A stretch of 64,000 nucleotides of DNA from Butyricimonas paravirosa (GCF_032878955.1 NZ_CP043839.1:1798001-1862000); one strand, 5' to 3'; positions 1 to 8,369 are shown, counted from the stretch's first letter. The notes: a model not told the origin generated them from the sequence alone. Translations and numbers: made by a program.

Positions 1-116
1 AACACTACCAGTATGTTTCCGTTTGGGAATACAAGGGAGACAACAAAGAACCTGAATTACACAAGGAGGCCCTTGTATTTGAAAATATTCAGGTAGCTCA
101 ACGTTCTTATAAATAA
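1..116 (+). CDS. sdhA: Succinate dehydrogenase/fumarate reductase flavoprotein subunit, C-terminal end (partial)
   Basis: The reading frame is open from base 3 to a TAA at 114-116 and gives a 37-residue C-terminus starting HYQYVSVWEYKGDNK and ending QVAQRSYK. This matches the tail of the FAD-binding subunit of Bacteroidota succinate:quinone oxidoreductases. The iron-sulfur subunit follows 19 bp downstream, so the two are almost certainly one operon. The catalytic and FAD domains lie outside the window. Assignment rests on the tail plus the neighbour. Confidence 0.8.
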   Translation, partial: HYQYVSVWEYKGDNKEPELHKEALVFENIQVAQRSYK

Positions 117-135
117 TCTTAAATGAAAAATCGTT

Positions 136-897
136 ATGGCAGATAAAATATTAAAAGAACTAACCCTAAAGATCTGGCGTCAAAAAGATGCAAAATCAAA
201 AGGTGGGTTTGAAACTTACAAGATTCATGATATTTCAACCGGTAGCTCATTCCTTGAAATGCTTGACATTCTGAATGAACAACTGGTTAGCGAGAACAAA
301 GAACCGGTGGCTTTCGATCACGACTGTCGCGAAGGTATCTGTGGAACCTGTAGTTTATTCATCGATGGACGTGCACACGGACCGGATGATGACGTAACCA
401 CTTGTCAATTACACATGCGTCGTTTCGAAGAAGGTGCAACGATCACCATCGAACCGTGGCGTTGCGGGGCTTTCCCGGTAATTAAAGACTTGATCGTGGA
501 CCGTGGTGCTTACGAGAAGATTCTGCAAGCCGGTGGTTACGTTTCAGTAAATACCGGTGGTGTTCCTGACGGAAATGCAATTCCAATCGGGAAACCGGCT
601 GCCGACGAGGCTATGGACGCTGCCGCTTGTATCGGTTGTGGAGCTTGTGCCGCTACTTGTAAGAACTCTTCAGCTATGCTTTTCGTGGCTGCTAAAGTTT
701 CCCAGTTGGCTCTTCTTCCGCAAGGAAAGATCGAAGCTGCTCGCCGTGCTAAAGCTATGGTGGCTAAAATGGACGAACTCGGATTCGGTAACTGTACCAA
801 CACGGGTGCCTGCGAATCAGAATGTCCGAAGAGCATCTCTATCGAGCACATCGCTCGCTTGAACAGAGAGTTCTTGAAAGCTAAATTGAAAGACTAA
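136..897 (+). CDS. sdhB: Succinate dehydrogenase/fumarate reductase iron-sulfur subunit
   Basis: This 253-residue protein relays electrons between the FAD subunit and quinone in respiratory complex II, or in fumarate reductase in anaerobic Bacteroidales. The N-terminal plant-type ferredoxin domain has C64, C69, C72 (CREGICGTC) and C90 for the 2Fe-2S cluster. The C-terminal bacterial ferredoxin domain has CIGCGACAATC at 165-175 and a second set at C220, C226 and C230 for the 4Fe-4S and 3Fe-4S clusters. Length is normal for the family. It is the last gene of the operon: a strong intrinsic terminator follows within 20 bp. Succinate dehydrogenase and fumarate reductase cannot be told apart from this subunit; in this group the enzyme usually works as a fumarate reductase. 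Confidence 0.95.
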   Translation: MADKILKELTLKIWRQKDAKSKGGFETYKIHDISTGSSFLEMLDILNEQLVSENKEPVAFDHDCREGICGTCSLFIDGRAHGPDDDVTTCQLHMRRFEEGATITIEPWRCGAFPVIKDLIVDRGAYEKILQAGGYVSVNTGGVPDGNAIPIGKPAADEAMDAAACIGCGACAATCKNSSAMLFVAAKVSQLALLPQGKIEAARRAKAMVAKMDELGFGNCTNTGACESECPKSISIEHIARLNREFLKAKLKD

Positions 898-916
898 TTT
901 TACTTCGTGTAATATG

Positions 917-947
917 AAAAAGACCGCTTTATTGCGGTCTTTTTTTT
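917..947 (+). terminator. Intrinsic terminator after the sdh/frd operon
   Basis: AAAAAGACCGC (917-927) and GCGGTCTTTTT (934-944) form an 11-bp stem with a 6-nt loop, followed by more T residues. It closes the succinate dehydrogenase operon. Confidence 0.9.
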
Positions 948-1012
948 GCACTGTACATCTTATTATTCATTCTCTATTTGTAAATTTGTATCGCAAATCA
1001 CACCGAATTAAT

Positions 1013-1789
1013 ATGAAATTATTCTTTCGTACCATTGGAGAGGGGACTCCTCTAATTATACTTCACGGTCTATGGGGTGCATCTGAAAATTGGCTTCCCA
1101 TTGCCCATTTACTAGAAGATAAATTCCAAGTCATCTTACCTGATGTCCGTAATCACGGTCAATCTCCCCATGACGAGGCCATGAATTACGAGGAGATGAG
1201 TAATGACGTCATTGAACTCATTAAGGACCTTAAACTCCCCGTCCGTCCCCATATCGTGGGCCACTCGATGGGAGGAAAAATCGTGATGGCTTTATTACTG
1301 AAAAGACCAGAACTTGTGAATCGAGCCGTGGTCGTGGATATTGCTCCAGTATCCTATTCCCAACGGGACGGGGGAAGTCATAACCGGATTATTGATTTTA
1401 TGGCGAATTTTGACCTTTCCCGGTTACATAGTCGAGAAGAAGTTAAGGAAGCCATTCAGCAACATTTCAGAACGGAACGCTCTCAACAATTATTTTTAAA
1501 GAACATCAAAAAGACTACCTCCGGTTTCGAATGGAAAATCAACCACCGGGTGATCAGCAAGCATTTTGACGAGATCAGCGGTTGCCCGTCCTCACTGCCC
1601 AACAGCACGTACGACAAAGAAATCCTATTCATTAAAGGTGAACAATCCAACCTAATCACAGGGATAGAATGCCTGCAAAAAGAATTTCCGGCTGCCCGCC
1701 TCGTCGAACTCCCACAATGTGGTCATTGGATTCATAGCGAACAGCCGAAAAAACTGGCTCAAGCAATTAAAAATTTCCTTATAAAATAA
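1013..1789 (+). CDS. Alpha/beta-hydrolase (YbfF-like esterase family)
   Basis: A 258-residue alpha/beta-hydrolase. The nucleophile elbow GHSMGG places Ser85, the oxyanion-hole HG is in IILHGLWG at 15-22, an acidic residue follows the strand in ILPDVRNHG, and the catalytic His is H238 in QCGHWIHSEQP. The family hydrolyses esters of short acyl chains or acyl-CoA-like thioesters; the true substrate is unknown. The frame stays open 33 codons upstream, but that start would lie inside the terminator at 917-947, so the ATG at 1013 is chosen. It gives the family's typical N-terminus, strand then HGxxG. It is monocistronic and convergent with the next gene. Confidence 0.85.
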   Translation: MKLFFRTIGEGTPLIILHGLWGASENWLPIAHLLEDKFQVILPDVRNHGQSPHDEAMNYEEMSNDVIELIKDLKLPVRPHIVGHSMGGKIVMALLLKRPELVNRAVVVDIAPVSYSQRDGGSHNRIIDFMANFDLSRLHSREEVKEAIQQHFRTERSQQLFLKNIKKTTSGFEWKINHRVISKHFDEISGCPSSLPNSTYDKEILFIKGEQSNLITGIECLQKEFPAARLVELPQCGHWIHSEQPKKLAQAIKNFLIK

Positions 1790-1799
1790 TCCCAACCTG

Positions 1800-2843
1800 T
1801 TATCTGCCAAGCAAGCATTTATCCGTGACATACACAACAGCTTGGATACGACTCTCAGCGATCACACTATTAGAGGCTACACCGGACTCCAACATAACCG
1901 CAGTCAAACGAAGGGTGTATTCTTTCTTTGAATCAATTTTATTCAATTTATTAATTTTCCCGATAGTACTCTCGTTAAGGGTATATTTACCATTATCATA
2001 AGAGAATAATCCACTCTCAAAATACACGTCGGCTTCATTATCCTTTGAATACACCTCCATTTTATAATACACGTTTTCACCTTCAAATTTATTCCATTCA
2101 ATTTCCAATTGATTAGGATATCCTGCTTTTATTGATGAAGTAAAATCAATATCCGTTAATCGCATGGATGGAAAATTATCTGCCGTAATAAATTCATCAA
2201 ATTTCACGTAATCAGAACCAATGCGACAGGAAAAACGTATTCTCCGATCTTCTACCCGGCTAATATCCGCCTCTCCTTTCCAAACATTATTATAATTTTT
2301 CAGTTTTACCGACTCATCATCCGATAACAAAGCAAGCACGTACCCCGCACGCATACTCCGATCATTTGAAATCCGGAAACCAAGTTGGGGGTTACTTACT
2401 CCATCTACAAACTTATTTACCCAGAAAGCGTCGCCTGTCAAGTTTTCAAGGTAAGATGGCTTCGTGATATACTCACGTTCTCCCCATCCATTATTCACCA
2501 CCAACTTCTTGGACGTACAATTTTCCACGGTCCACGTCTCGGCATTTCCATTCTTCCAATCCACGGCAAGTATATTCTCCCCTTCATCCCGCCACGTTCC
2601 TGCCACTGAATCAATCACACCTCGCAAATCAACGCCCTTTATTTCCCCGCTCTTATCAAAACGATTTATTTCCAGCACGTTTTCATCCGAGAATGACGAA
2701 TAATTTTTACTCGTAGTTCTATTGTAATACCAATCAACACCTGTCATTCGATTGACATCTAACATAAAATCTTTATCATCGTCACTACAACTACCCAACC
2801 ACAAGCTCCCCACGATGAGACCTAACATTCCTAATTTCTTCAT
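1800..2843 (-). CDS. Exported lipoprotein of unknown function
   Basis: This 347-residue protein has a lipoprotein signal peptide with lipobox LGSC (Cys19) followed by SDDDKD, the acidic stretch typical of Bacteroidota surface lipoproteins. The rest is beta-rich with no catalytic motif I recognise. The C-terminal part (about residues 230-330), which reads like an Ig- or fibronectin-type sandwich (LEIEWNKFEGENVYYKMEVY), suggests a binding or scaffold role. It is monocistronic, with a TAATTTTG -7 box 40 bp upstream. I do not recognise the family; a role at the cell surface is inferred from the lipobox only. Confidence 0.75.
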   Translation of the reverse strand: MKKLGMLGLIVGSLWLGSCSDDDKDFMLDVNRMTGVDWYYNRTTSKNYSSFSDENVLEINRFDKSGEIKGVDLRGVIDSVAGTWRDEGENILAVDWKNGNAETWTVENCTSKKLVVNNGWGEREYITKPSYLENLTGDAFWVNKFVDGVSNPQLGFRISNDRSMRAGYVLALLSDDESVKLKNYNNVWKGEADISRVEDRRIRFSCRIGSDYVKFDEFITADNFPSMRLTDIDFTSSIKAGYPNQLEIEWNKFEGENVYYKMEVYSKDNEADVYFESGLFSYDNGKYTLNESTIGKINKLNKIDSKKEYTLRLTAVMLESGVASNSVIAESRIQAVVYVTDKCLLGR

Positions 2844-2882
2844 TTCACTCCGTTTTTATATCATTAACCGTAATTCTATTCG

Positions 2883-2890
2883 CAAAATTA
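2883..2890 (-). promoter_or_regulatory. Putative -7 box for the lipoprotein gene
   Basis: TAATTTTG on the minus strand fits the Bacteroidota TAnnTTTG -7 box and implies a leader of about 33 nt. No clear -33 TTTG lies at the usual spacing, so confidence is limited. Confidence 0.45.
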
Positions 2891-2925
2891 ATCCATAAAT
2901 TATAATCCCCCATTCACAAAATTCC

Positions 2926-2933
2926 TATCTTTG
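2926..2933 (+). promoter_or_regulatory. Putative -7 box for manA
   Basis: TATCTTTG matches TAnnTTTG exactly, 40 bp before the manA ATG. No good -33 TTTG is seen. Confidence 0.55.
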
Positions 2934-2972
2934 TTCTTAGTACAATAATTATGCCTAACAAAATAATAAATC

Positions 2973-3944
2973 ATGTTATACCCGTTAAAATTCCATCCAA
3001 TTCTCAAAAAAAAGATATGGGGAGGTGAAAGACTAGCTTATAAAAGTGAAGAACACGAAGAATCCATTGGTGAAAGTTGGGAAATATCGGCCGTGGAGGA
3101 CAATATCTCGGTGGTATCAAACGGAATCCTTGCTGACAACGATTTACAAGAGTTAATCGAAGTATACATGGGAGACCTCGTCGGGGATCATATCTACGAG
3201 AAATTCGGCATTGAATTTCCCCTATTAATTAAATATATTGATGCGAATGACGATCTGTCCATCCAAGTACACCCGGATGACGAGACGGCAAAAGAACGTC
3301 ATAATGCCTATGGTAAAACTGAAATGTGGTATATCGTCGATGCAGAAAAGGATGCCTCTCTCGTGTTGGGATTCAATCACGAAATTGACAAGGCAACCTA
3401 TCTTCAGGCATTACACCAGAACAAACTCATGGATTTATTGAATGTCCAAAAAGTAAAGAAAGGGGAAAGTTTCTTTATTCCTGCCGGATTGGTACACGCT
3501 ATTGGGAAAGGATGCCTGATCGCAGAAATTCAACAGACTTCCGACATTACATACCGAATTTACGACTACAACCGGAAAGATGCCAACGGGAACACACGTG
3601 AACTACACACGGATTTAGCCACAGACGTGATCGATTACAGCTATCAACCACAACACCGAGTAAACTATACCCCACAGGATAATCAATCCGCAAAACTCGT
3701 GAAATGCCCTTATTTTACCACGAATTTACTCGTATTTGACCGGGACATAGAGAAAGAGTACGTTCACCTTGATTCATTTGTAATCTACATGTGCCTGCAA
3801 GGAAAATTCACCATCACAACCGGGGAATGCGAACCGGTATTGGTCAACAAGGGAGAAACCGTTCTTGTACCCGCTTGTTTTAAAAATCTCACGCTATACC
3901 CGGATGACATAACGCAAGTCCTAGAGATTTACGTGGAAGAGTAA
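2973..3944 (+). CDS. manA: Mannose-6-phosphate isomerase, class I
   Basis: A 323-residue cupin-fold zinc enzyme that interconverts mannose 6-phosphate and fructose 6-phosphate, linking mannose use with GDP-mannose supply for surface glycans. Visible family marks are KKIWGG near the N-terminus, the zinc-binding QVHPDD around residues 97-102, GKTEMWYI, the FFIPAGLVHAIG cupin strand and ITYRIYDYNR near the active site. The length matches the short type I isomerases of Bacteroidota and Firmicutes. It is transcribed alone from a TATCTTTG box. The assignment is secure. Confidence 0.95.
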   Translation: MLYPLKFHPILKKKIWGGERLAYKSEEHEESIGESWEISAVEDNISVVSNGILADNDLQELIEVYMGDLVGDHIYEKFGIEFPLLIKYIDANDDLSIQVHPDDETAKERHNAYGKTEMWYIVDAEKDASLVLGFNHEIDKATYLQALHQNKLMDLLNVQKVKKGESFFIPAGLVHAIGKGCLIAEIQQTSDITYRIYDYNRKDANGNTRELHTDLATDVIDYSYQPQHRVNYTPQDNQSAKLVKCPYFTTNLLVFDRDIEKEYVHLDSFVIYMCLQGKFTITTGECEPVLVNKGETVLVPACFKNLTLYPDDITQVLEIYVEE

Positions 3945-3961
3945 GAGTTAAAAGGCACAAT

Positions 3962-4020
3962 ATAAGTAATACTTTTATTAGTAATAACATTGTTAGTAAT
4001 AAAAATATTACTTATCTTTA
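3962..4020 (+). promoter_or_regulatory. Repeat-rich promoter/operator of the AAA ATPase gene
   Basis: A 10-bp inverted repeat, ATAAGTAATA (3962-3971) and TATTACTTAT (4006-4015), brackets two direct copies of TTAGTAATAA (3978-3987 and 3993-4002, 15 bp apart). The right arm overlaps TATCTTTA (4013-4020), a near-consensus -7 box. Four related AGTAATA half-sites in about 50 bp look like an operator for a dimeric or multimeric regulator; which protein binds is unknown. Confidence 0.5.
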
Positions 4021-4044
4021 CATTTGAATCACACTCGAAGAATT

Positions 4045-5175
4045 ATGGAGAATAAGCCTTTTATATTTGGAGTTGCAACATCAGGCGACAATTTCACGGA
4101 CCGAGAGAAAGAAACGTTACGCTTGGTATTAAATTTTCAGCATGGTGTAAATACGGTACTAATCTCACCTCGCCGCTGGGGGAAGACCTCTTTAGTACAG
4201 AAAGCGTGCAGTTTGGCACAATCAGATAAATTAAAAATCGTCTATCTCGACATTTTTTCTTGTCGCAGCGATCGAGATTTTTATGACGCATTCGCTTCCG
4301 CTATTCTCAAACAGACATCTTCAAAATTGGATGAATGGCTTGAGCACGCTAAATTGTTCCTTTCCCGTATCAGTCCTAAAATTTCGATGGGGACCGATCC
4401 TATGACGGATTTTTCCATATCGCTTGAAATAAATCCCAAAAGTAACAATATCGATGAAATCTTGCAGCTCCCTGAAAAAATAGCCCAAAAAAAAGGTTAC
4501 AATATCGTCGTTTGTATCGACGAATTCCAGCAGATTGCCGAGTTCAAAGATTCCAAAACCTTCCAGAAGCGATTACGCTCTATTTGGCAATTACAAAAGT
4601 CGGTATCGTATTGTCTATTCGGTAGCAAGAAACATTTGATGAATGAACTCTTCGAAAAAAAGAGCCTTCCTTTCTATAAATTCGGGGATGCTATCTATTT
4701 GTCAAAAATCGAGACTCGGGATTGGATAGACTATATATGTAGGCGTTTCAAAGCTACAGGCAAACGAATTTCAGAAAAGTTAGCCGAAAAAATCTGCCAA
4801 ATAGTAGATAATCATTCTTCATACGTGCAGCAGTTGGCATGGTTAGTATGGATTCATACGGACAAAATTGCCACGGAACAAGATTTCGAGACAGCATATC
4901 AAGATATTATCGACCAAAATACACCGCTATTCGAAAAGCAAACCGAGAGTCTTACAACTTATCAAATGAATTTTTTACGAGCAATCATAGATGGAGTTCA
5001 TAGTGAGTTTACCACACAGGAGATTTTGCATAAGTACCAACTCGGATCGTCGGCCAATGTTAGCATCGTAAAACGAGCCTTGGTAAAGAAAGAACTTATA
5101 GAAATAGAAAAACGTCAAGTGATTATTCCCGATCCCGTAATGGCCGTATGGTTGAAACGGGAGTTACGAATGTAA
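4045..5175 (+). CDS. AAA+ ATP-binding protein (archaeal-type ATPase / ATPase_2 family)
   Basis: This 376-residue STAND-like P-loop ATPase has Walker A SPRRWGKTSL at about 41-50 and Walker B VVCIDEFQQI at about 155-164. A sensor-type segment follows (CLFGSKKHLM), with a C-terminal winged-helix region (about 290-376) ending in IPDPVMAVWLKREL. The family is multiplied in Bacteroidales genomes; members are mostly uncharacterised and are sometimes proposed to act in defence or mobile-element functions. The frame opens with a TTG at 4024, but the ATG at 4045 is preferred because it lies properly downstream of the TATCTTTA box and gives the usual MENKPFIFG start. It has no operon partner. The repeated operator upstream suggests autoregulation through the winged helix, which is inference. 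Confidence 0.85.
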   Translation: MENKPFIFGVATSGDNFTDREKETLRLVLNFQHGVNTVLISPRRWGKTSLVQKACSLAQSDKLKIVYLDIFSCRSDRDFYDAFASAILKQTSSKLDEWLEHAKLFLSRISPKISMGTDPMTDFSISLEINPKSNNIDEILQLPEKIAQKKGYNIVVCIDEFQQIAEFKDSKTFQKRLRSIWQLQKSVSYCLFGSKKHLMNELFEKKSLPFYKFGDAIYLSKIETRDWIDYICRRFKATGKRISEKLAEKICQIVDNHSSYVQQLAWLVWIHTDKIATEQDFETAYQDIIDQNTPLFEKQTESLTTYQMNFLRAIIDGVHSEFTTQEILHKYQLGSSANVSIVKRALVKKELIEIEKRQVIIPDPVMAVWLKRELRM

Positions 5176-5248
5176 TACGGGAAAGAAACAAAACGTGGAT
5201 TACAGGACAAGTACAGGACATTAAACCCACTGAATAATAATAATCTGT

Positions 5249-5313
5249 AAGGTTCATAAAGCTTATAAAGTGGAAATTACCTTATAACTTTATGAACCTT
5301 ATAACTTTATAAA
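5249..5313. repeat. ACCTTATA-type intergenic repeat, 17-bp tandem with inverted copy
   Basis: AAGGTTCATAAAG at the left is followed by two tandem 17-mers, ACCTTATAACTTTATGA and ACCTTATAACTTTATAA. Left and right parts are inverted (AAGGTTCATAAAG against CTTTATGAACCTT), so the RNA could fold. The element ends at the kdsA stop codon. The same words recur at 19289-19358. Confidence 0.7.
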
Positions 5314-6117
5314 CTATCTTATCGCTTCTCTGATGCGAACCAGTCTTTCTAACAATCCTTCAATCAAGTCCAGACGTAACATATTTGCTCCATCCGACTT
5401 CGCACAACTAGGATCAGCATGTGTTTCAATAAAAATACCATCGGCACCCACGGCAATTCCAGCCTTGGCTATTGTTTCTATTAATGCAGGCTGTCCCCCG
5501 GTTACCCCGGAAGCCTGATTCGGTTGTTGCAAAGAATGCGTCACATCCACAACCACCGGACACTGGCAAGCCTGTTGCATGATACTGATTCCGCGGTAGT
5601 CCACGATCAGATCTTGATACCCAAACGTCGTTCCCCGTTCTGTTACCATTACCCGATCATCCCCGGATTCTCTTACCTTGTCCACGGCAAATTTCATGGA
5701 CTCGGGAGAAAGGAACTGCCCTTTCTTGATATTCACAATCTTTCCCGTTTTAGCAGCAGCTACCAGCAAATCGGTCTGGCGACATAAGAAAGCCGGTATC
5801 TGTAATACATCCACGTACTCGGCAGCCATTTCCGCATCCCGTTCCGTGTGAATATCCGTCACCACCGGAATACCAAATTCAGCTCTCACCTTGGCTAATA
5901 TCTTCAACGCCTTCTCGTCCCCGATCCCCGTGAAAGAATCCAAACGCGAGCGGTTAGCTTTTTTGAATGATCCCTTGAACACGTACGGGATTCCCAAACG
6001 ATCCGTCACCTTCTTCACGTGTTCCGCAATATTTAAAGCCATCTCCTCTCCCTCGATCACGCAAGGTCCGGCCAACAAAAAAAACATCTCCTGATTTATC
6101 AATTCATTATATACCAT
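5314..6117 (-). CDS. kdsA: 3-deoxy-8-phosphooctulonate synthase (KDO-8-P synthase)
   Basis: This 267-residue class I DAHP-synthase-family enzyme condenses phosphoenolpyruvate with arabinose 5-phosphate, the first committed step to KDO for lipid A-core. Diagnostic segments are LLAGPCVIEGEE at the N-terminus, FKGSFKKANRSR (PEP and phosphate binding), TDIHTERDAE, QIPAFLCRQTDLL, NIKKGQFLSPE, TERGTTFGY and DVTHSLQQPN. Cys in AGPC and the later His and Asp residues fit the metal-dependent form, but metal use is not certain. It follows rarA in the same direction with 28 bp between, so they may be co-transcribed. Confidence 0.95.
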   Translation of the reverse strand: MVYNELINQEMFFLLAGPCVIEGEEMALNIAEHVKKVTDRLGIPYVFKGSFKKANRSRLDSFTGIGDEKALKILAKVRAEFGIPVVTDIHTERDAEMAAEYVDVLQIPAFLCRQTDLLVAAAKTGKIVNIKKGQFLSPESMKFAVDKVRESGDDRVMVTERGTTFGYQDLIVDYRGISIMQQACQCPVVVDVTHSLQQPNQASGVTGGQPALIETIAKAGIAVGADGIFIETHADPSCAKSDGANMLRLDLIEGLLERLVRIREAIR

Positions 6118-6122
6118 AATAA

Positions 6123-6143
6123 CTTTAGATTTTAGATTCTTCC
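6123..6143. repeat. Short TTTTAGA heptamer array between rarA and kdsA
   Basis: The spacer reads TTTAGA, TTTTAGA, TTCTTCC: three period-7 units resembling the longer arrays in the etf spacers. It occupies nearly all of the 28-bp rarA-kdsA gap. Confidence 0.5.
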
Positions 6144-6145
6144 CA

Positions 6146-7417
6146 TTATCTATATTTTCTCCACCAAGCCTTCAAACGCTCCAGAATCTTCACTTCCTGT
6201 GCATTCTGTTGGGGTTGATAGAACTTCTTGTCTTTCAATTCTTCCGGCAAATATGGTTGTTCCACGAAATTTCCCGGATAATCATGCGGGTACTTGTAAT
6301 CCTGCCCGTAATTCAAATCTTTCATCAACTTCGTCGGGGCATTACGTAAATGTAACGGTACCGGAGAATTTCCGGTCTGTTTCACGGTTGCAATGGCCGC
6401 ATCAATAGCCAGGTAAGCGGAATTACTCTTCGGAGAAGTCGCCAAGTAAATCACACATTCCGACAAAGGAATCCGAGCTTCCGGCATACCGATTTTATGC
6501 ACGACCTCAAAACAAGTATTCGCGATCAAAATTGCATTCGGGTTAGCCAATCCTATATCCTCCGCCGCGGAAATAATCAAACGACGAGCTATAAACTTCG
6601 GATCCTCTCCCCCTTGCAACATACGAGCCATCCAATAAACCGCCGCATTCGGGTCGCCTCCCCGGATGGATTTGATCATGGCAGAAACTATATCATAATG
6701 CTGTTCTCCGTCCTTATCATACATCAACGGGTTCTCATGTAACTCCCGATGCACAGCCTCATTGTCAATAACAATATCCCCCTCTCCCAATCCGTTTACC
6801 ACCAGCTCCAAGATATTCAACAATTTTCGGGCATCACCGCCACTATAAGAGATCATGGCCTCTTTCTCCTTCACCGTGATATTACGCTTGCTCAAGTAAT
6901 AATCCTTAGCAACGGCACGGTCTATCAGGTCTTCGAGATCCTTTTTCTCTTGAGACTTTAGCACGTACACCTGACAACGGGATAAAAGCGGGGAAATCAC
7001 CTCGAAGGAAGGATTTTCAGTCGTGGCCCCGATAAGCGTCACGGTACCTTTCTCCACGGCTGCCAGCAAAGAATCTTGCTGGGCCTTCGAGAATCGATGA
7101 ATTTCATCGATAAACAGGATGGGATTCGGTGTATTAAAGAAACGTTGTCCCTCGGCTTTCTGAATCACTTCGCGCACATCCTTTACCCCGGAACTCACGG
7201 CACTCAACACGTAAAACGGACGTTTCAACTGTTCCGCGATAATCATCGCCAACGTCGTTTTCCCCACTCCCGGAGGCCCCCATAAAATAAAGGAAGACAC
7301 AACTCCCGAATCAATCATCTTTCGTAGCACCTTGCCCGGTCCCACCAGATGTTGCTGCCCGATATAGTCTTCTAAAGACTTCGGTCTCATTCGCTCTGCC
7401 AACGGCTTATTCTCCAT
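6146..7417 (-). CDS. rarA: Replication-associated recombination protein A (RarA/MgsA AAA ATPase)
   Basis: A 423-residue AAA+ clamp-loader-like ATPase that acts at stalled replication forks. Walker A is GPPGVGKTT at about 47-55, Walker B LFIDEIHRF, and sensor 1 IGATTENPSFEV. The C-terminal MgsA oligomerisation region includes LANPNAILIANTCFEVVHKIGMPEARIPL-type sequence and NAPTKLMKDLNYGQDY. A GTG seven codons upstream keeps the frame open, but the ATG at 7417 is chosen: it is preceded by the purine-rich AAGAAGAGAA, and the -7 box at 7440-7447 places transcription start between the two codons. Family length agrees. Confidence 0.93.
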   Translation of the reverse strand: MENKPLAERMRPKSLEDYIGQQHLVGPGKVLRKMIDSGVVSSFILWGPPGVGKTTLAMIIAEQLKRPFYVLSAVSSGVKDVREVIQKAEGQRFFNTPNPILFIDEIHRFSKAQQDSLLAAVEKGTVTLIGATTENPSFEVISPLLSRCQVYVLKSQEKKDLEDLIDRAVAKDYYLSKRNITVKEKEAMISYSGGDARKLLNILELVVNGLGEGDIVIDNEAVHRELHENPLMYDKDGEQHYDIVSAMIKSIRGGDPNAAVYWMARMLQGGEDPKFIARRLIISAAEDIGLANPNAILIANTCFEVVHKIGMPEARIPLSECVIYLATSPKSNSAYLAIDAAIATVKQTGNSPVPLHLRNAPTKLMKDLNYGQDYKYPHDYPGNFVEQPYLPEELKDKKFYQPQQNAQEVKILERLKAWWRKYR

Positions 7418-7439
7418 GTTTCTCTTCTTTCTGTCCACA

Positions 7440-7447
7440 CAAAGATA
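7440..7447 (-). promoter_or_regulatory. -7 box for rarA
   Basis: TATCTTTG on the minus strand matches TAnnTTTG. It decides the rarA start, since transcription from it would begin downstream of the alternative GTG. Confidence 0.6.
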
Positions 7448-7493
7448 CTCAAAAATTCAGTGGAGAAAAAACATAAAAGGGAGTTCATATAAA

Positions 7494-7524
7494 AAGCGGG
7501 ATTCACTTATCGTGCATCCCGCTT
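7494..7524 (-). terminator. Intrinsic terminator after the Pur-alpha-like gene
   Basis: AAGCGGGAT (7494-7502) pairs with ATCCCGCTT (7516-7524). On the minus strand the stem is followed by a run of T. Confidence 0.8.
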
Positions 7525-7546
7525 CAATATTTTATTACAGTACTAT

Positions 7547-7855
7547 TTACAGGTCAGTATTCTTTTCCGGAAGTTCGCCATTGATTGCAGCTTTTACCAC
7601 GCCAATAGCCTCTTCTAAGCCCTCGACAAACTTGTCAAAGTCTTCTTTATACAAGAACACTTTATGTTTCTCGTAGCTTGGATTACCGTTATTATCAAAT
7701 TTTTTCTTGCTCTCGGTGATCGTCAAATAGTAATCATTATTACGGGTCGCCTTCACATCAAAAAAATAAGTTCTTTTCCCTGCTTTCACTGCATTGGAAT
7801 AGATTTCATCTCTATCATTCGTATCCATTCCGTCGTTTTGTTCGTATCCTTCCAT
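7547..7855 (-). CDS. Pur-alpha-like single-stranded nucleic acid-binding protein (DUF3276)
   Basis: This 102-residue protein has the DUF3276/PUR repeat: KAGKRTYFFDVKATRNNDYYLTIT... then KVFLYKEDFDKFVEGLEEAI, a beta-beta-beta-beta-alpha unit like eukaryotic Pur-alpha. Bacteroidota and spirochaete members bind purine-rich single-stranded DNA or RNA; the physiological target is unknown. It is a stand-alone gene with a TACATTTG box upstream and a clear terminator. Length and sequence are typical of the order. Confidence 0.88.
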   Translation of the reverse strand: MEGYEQNDGMDTNDRDEIYSNAVKAGKRTYFFDVKATRNNDYYLTITESKKKFDNNGNPSYEKHKVFLYKEDFDKFVEGLEEAIGVVKAAINGELPEKNTDL

Positions 7856-7885
7856 TGTTTCTCAATTTTATTTGACTTTGCACCT

Positions 7886-7893
7886 CAAATGTA
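7886..7893 (-). promoter_or_regulatory. Putative -7 box for the Pur-alpha-like gene
   Basis: TACATTTG on the minus strand, 31 bp before the ATG. The remaining roughly 200 bp of AT-rich spacer up to 8097 show no gene or further structure I can support. Confidence 0.5.
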
Positions 7894-8097
7894 GAAAAAA
7901 CAAAGTAATAAATAGCCTTTTTTAATCTTTTTTTTTAACGATTCTCGTTTTTACACGGAAAAAACATCGTAAAACACCATATAAAAACGAATTTACGGCC
8001 TTTTCTTTCTAATTTCGAATCAAAATCCCTTTTATTATTAAAATTACAATTCATTGGTTATCTTTAAAATATCACTATCGAGAATCCCGCTCGTTTC

Positions 8098-8129
8098 TTT
8101 GGGAAAGCGAAGTAATATTGGTATTTTTG
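8098..8129 (+). promoter_or_regulatory. Bacteroidota-type promoter of the small membrane protein
   Basis: -33 TTTG (8098-8101), a 20-bp spacer, then -7 TATTTTTG (8122-8129). Both boxes and spacing fit the Bacteroidota primary sigma consensus. The leader would be only about 15 nt. Confidence 0.75.
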
Positions 8130-8149
8130 TATATATAAAATAAACAATT

Positions 8150-8365
8150 ATGATAGGAACCTACTTTATCATCATAGCCGTGTTAATCGGTCTGGCTTTT
8201 ATAGGACTGGGAATCTCTACTTTTTTCGGTAAGAAAAAGAAATTCCCGGATACTCACATCGGGAAAAACAAAGCCATGAGGGAACGGGGCATCAGTTGTG
8301 CAGCTACGACTGATCGCAAGGAAAGAGCAAGTTATAAACCAATTGAAATAAAAAGAGGAGAATAA
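8150..8365 (+). CDS. Small single-pass membrane protein
   Basis: A 71-residue protein with one N-terminal membrane segment (about residues 5-26, IIIAVLIGLAFIGLGISTFF), a basic KKKK stop-transfer stretch, and a short charged cytoplasmic tail containing GKNKAMRERGISCAATTDRK. Similar short membrane proteins occur in other Bacteroidales but none has a known role. A consensus promoter and a terminator frame the gene, so it is very likely expressed. Function unknown. Confidence 0.8.
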   Translation: MIGTYFIIIAVLIGLAFIGLGISTFFGKKKKFPDTHIGKNKAMRERGISCAATTDRKERASYKPIEIKRGE

Positions 8366-8369
8366 ATAA

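Noticed and set aside
914..1012. Upstream ATG giving a 33-residue extension of the alpha/beta-hydrolase
   Set aside because: It lies in the sdh terminator hairpin and encodes no family-like residues; the internal ATG at 1013 fits.
4024..4044. TTG start of the AAA ATPase
   Set aside because: It falls within a few bases of the predicted transcription start; the ATG at 4045 gives the family N-terminus.
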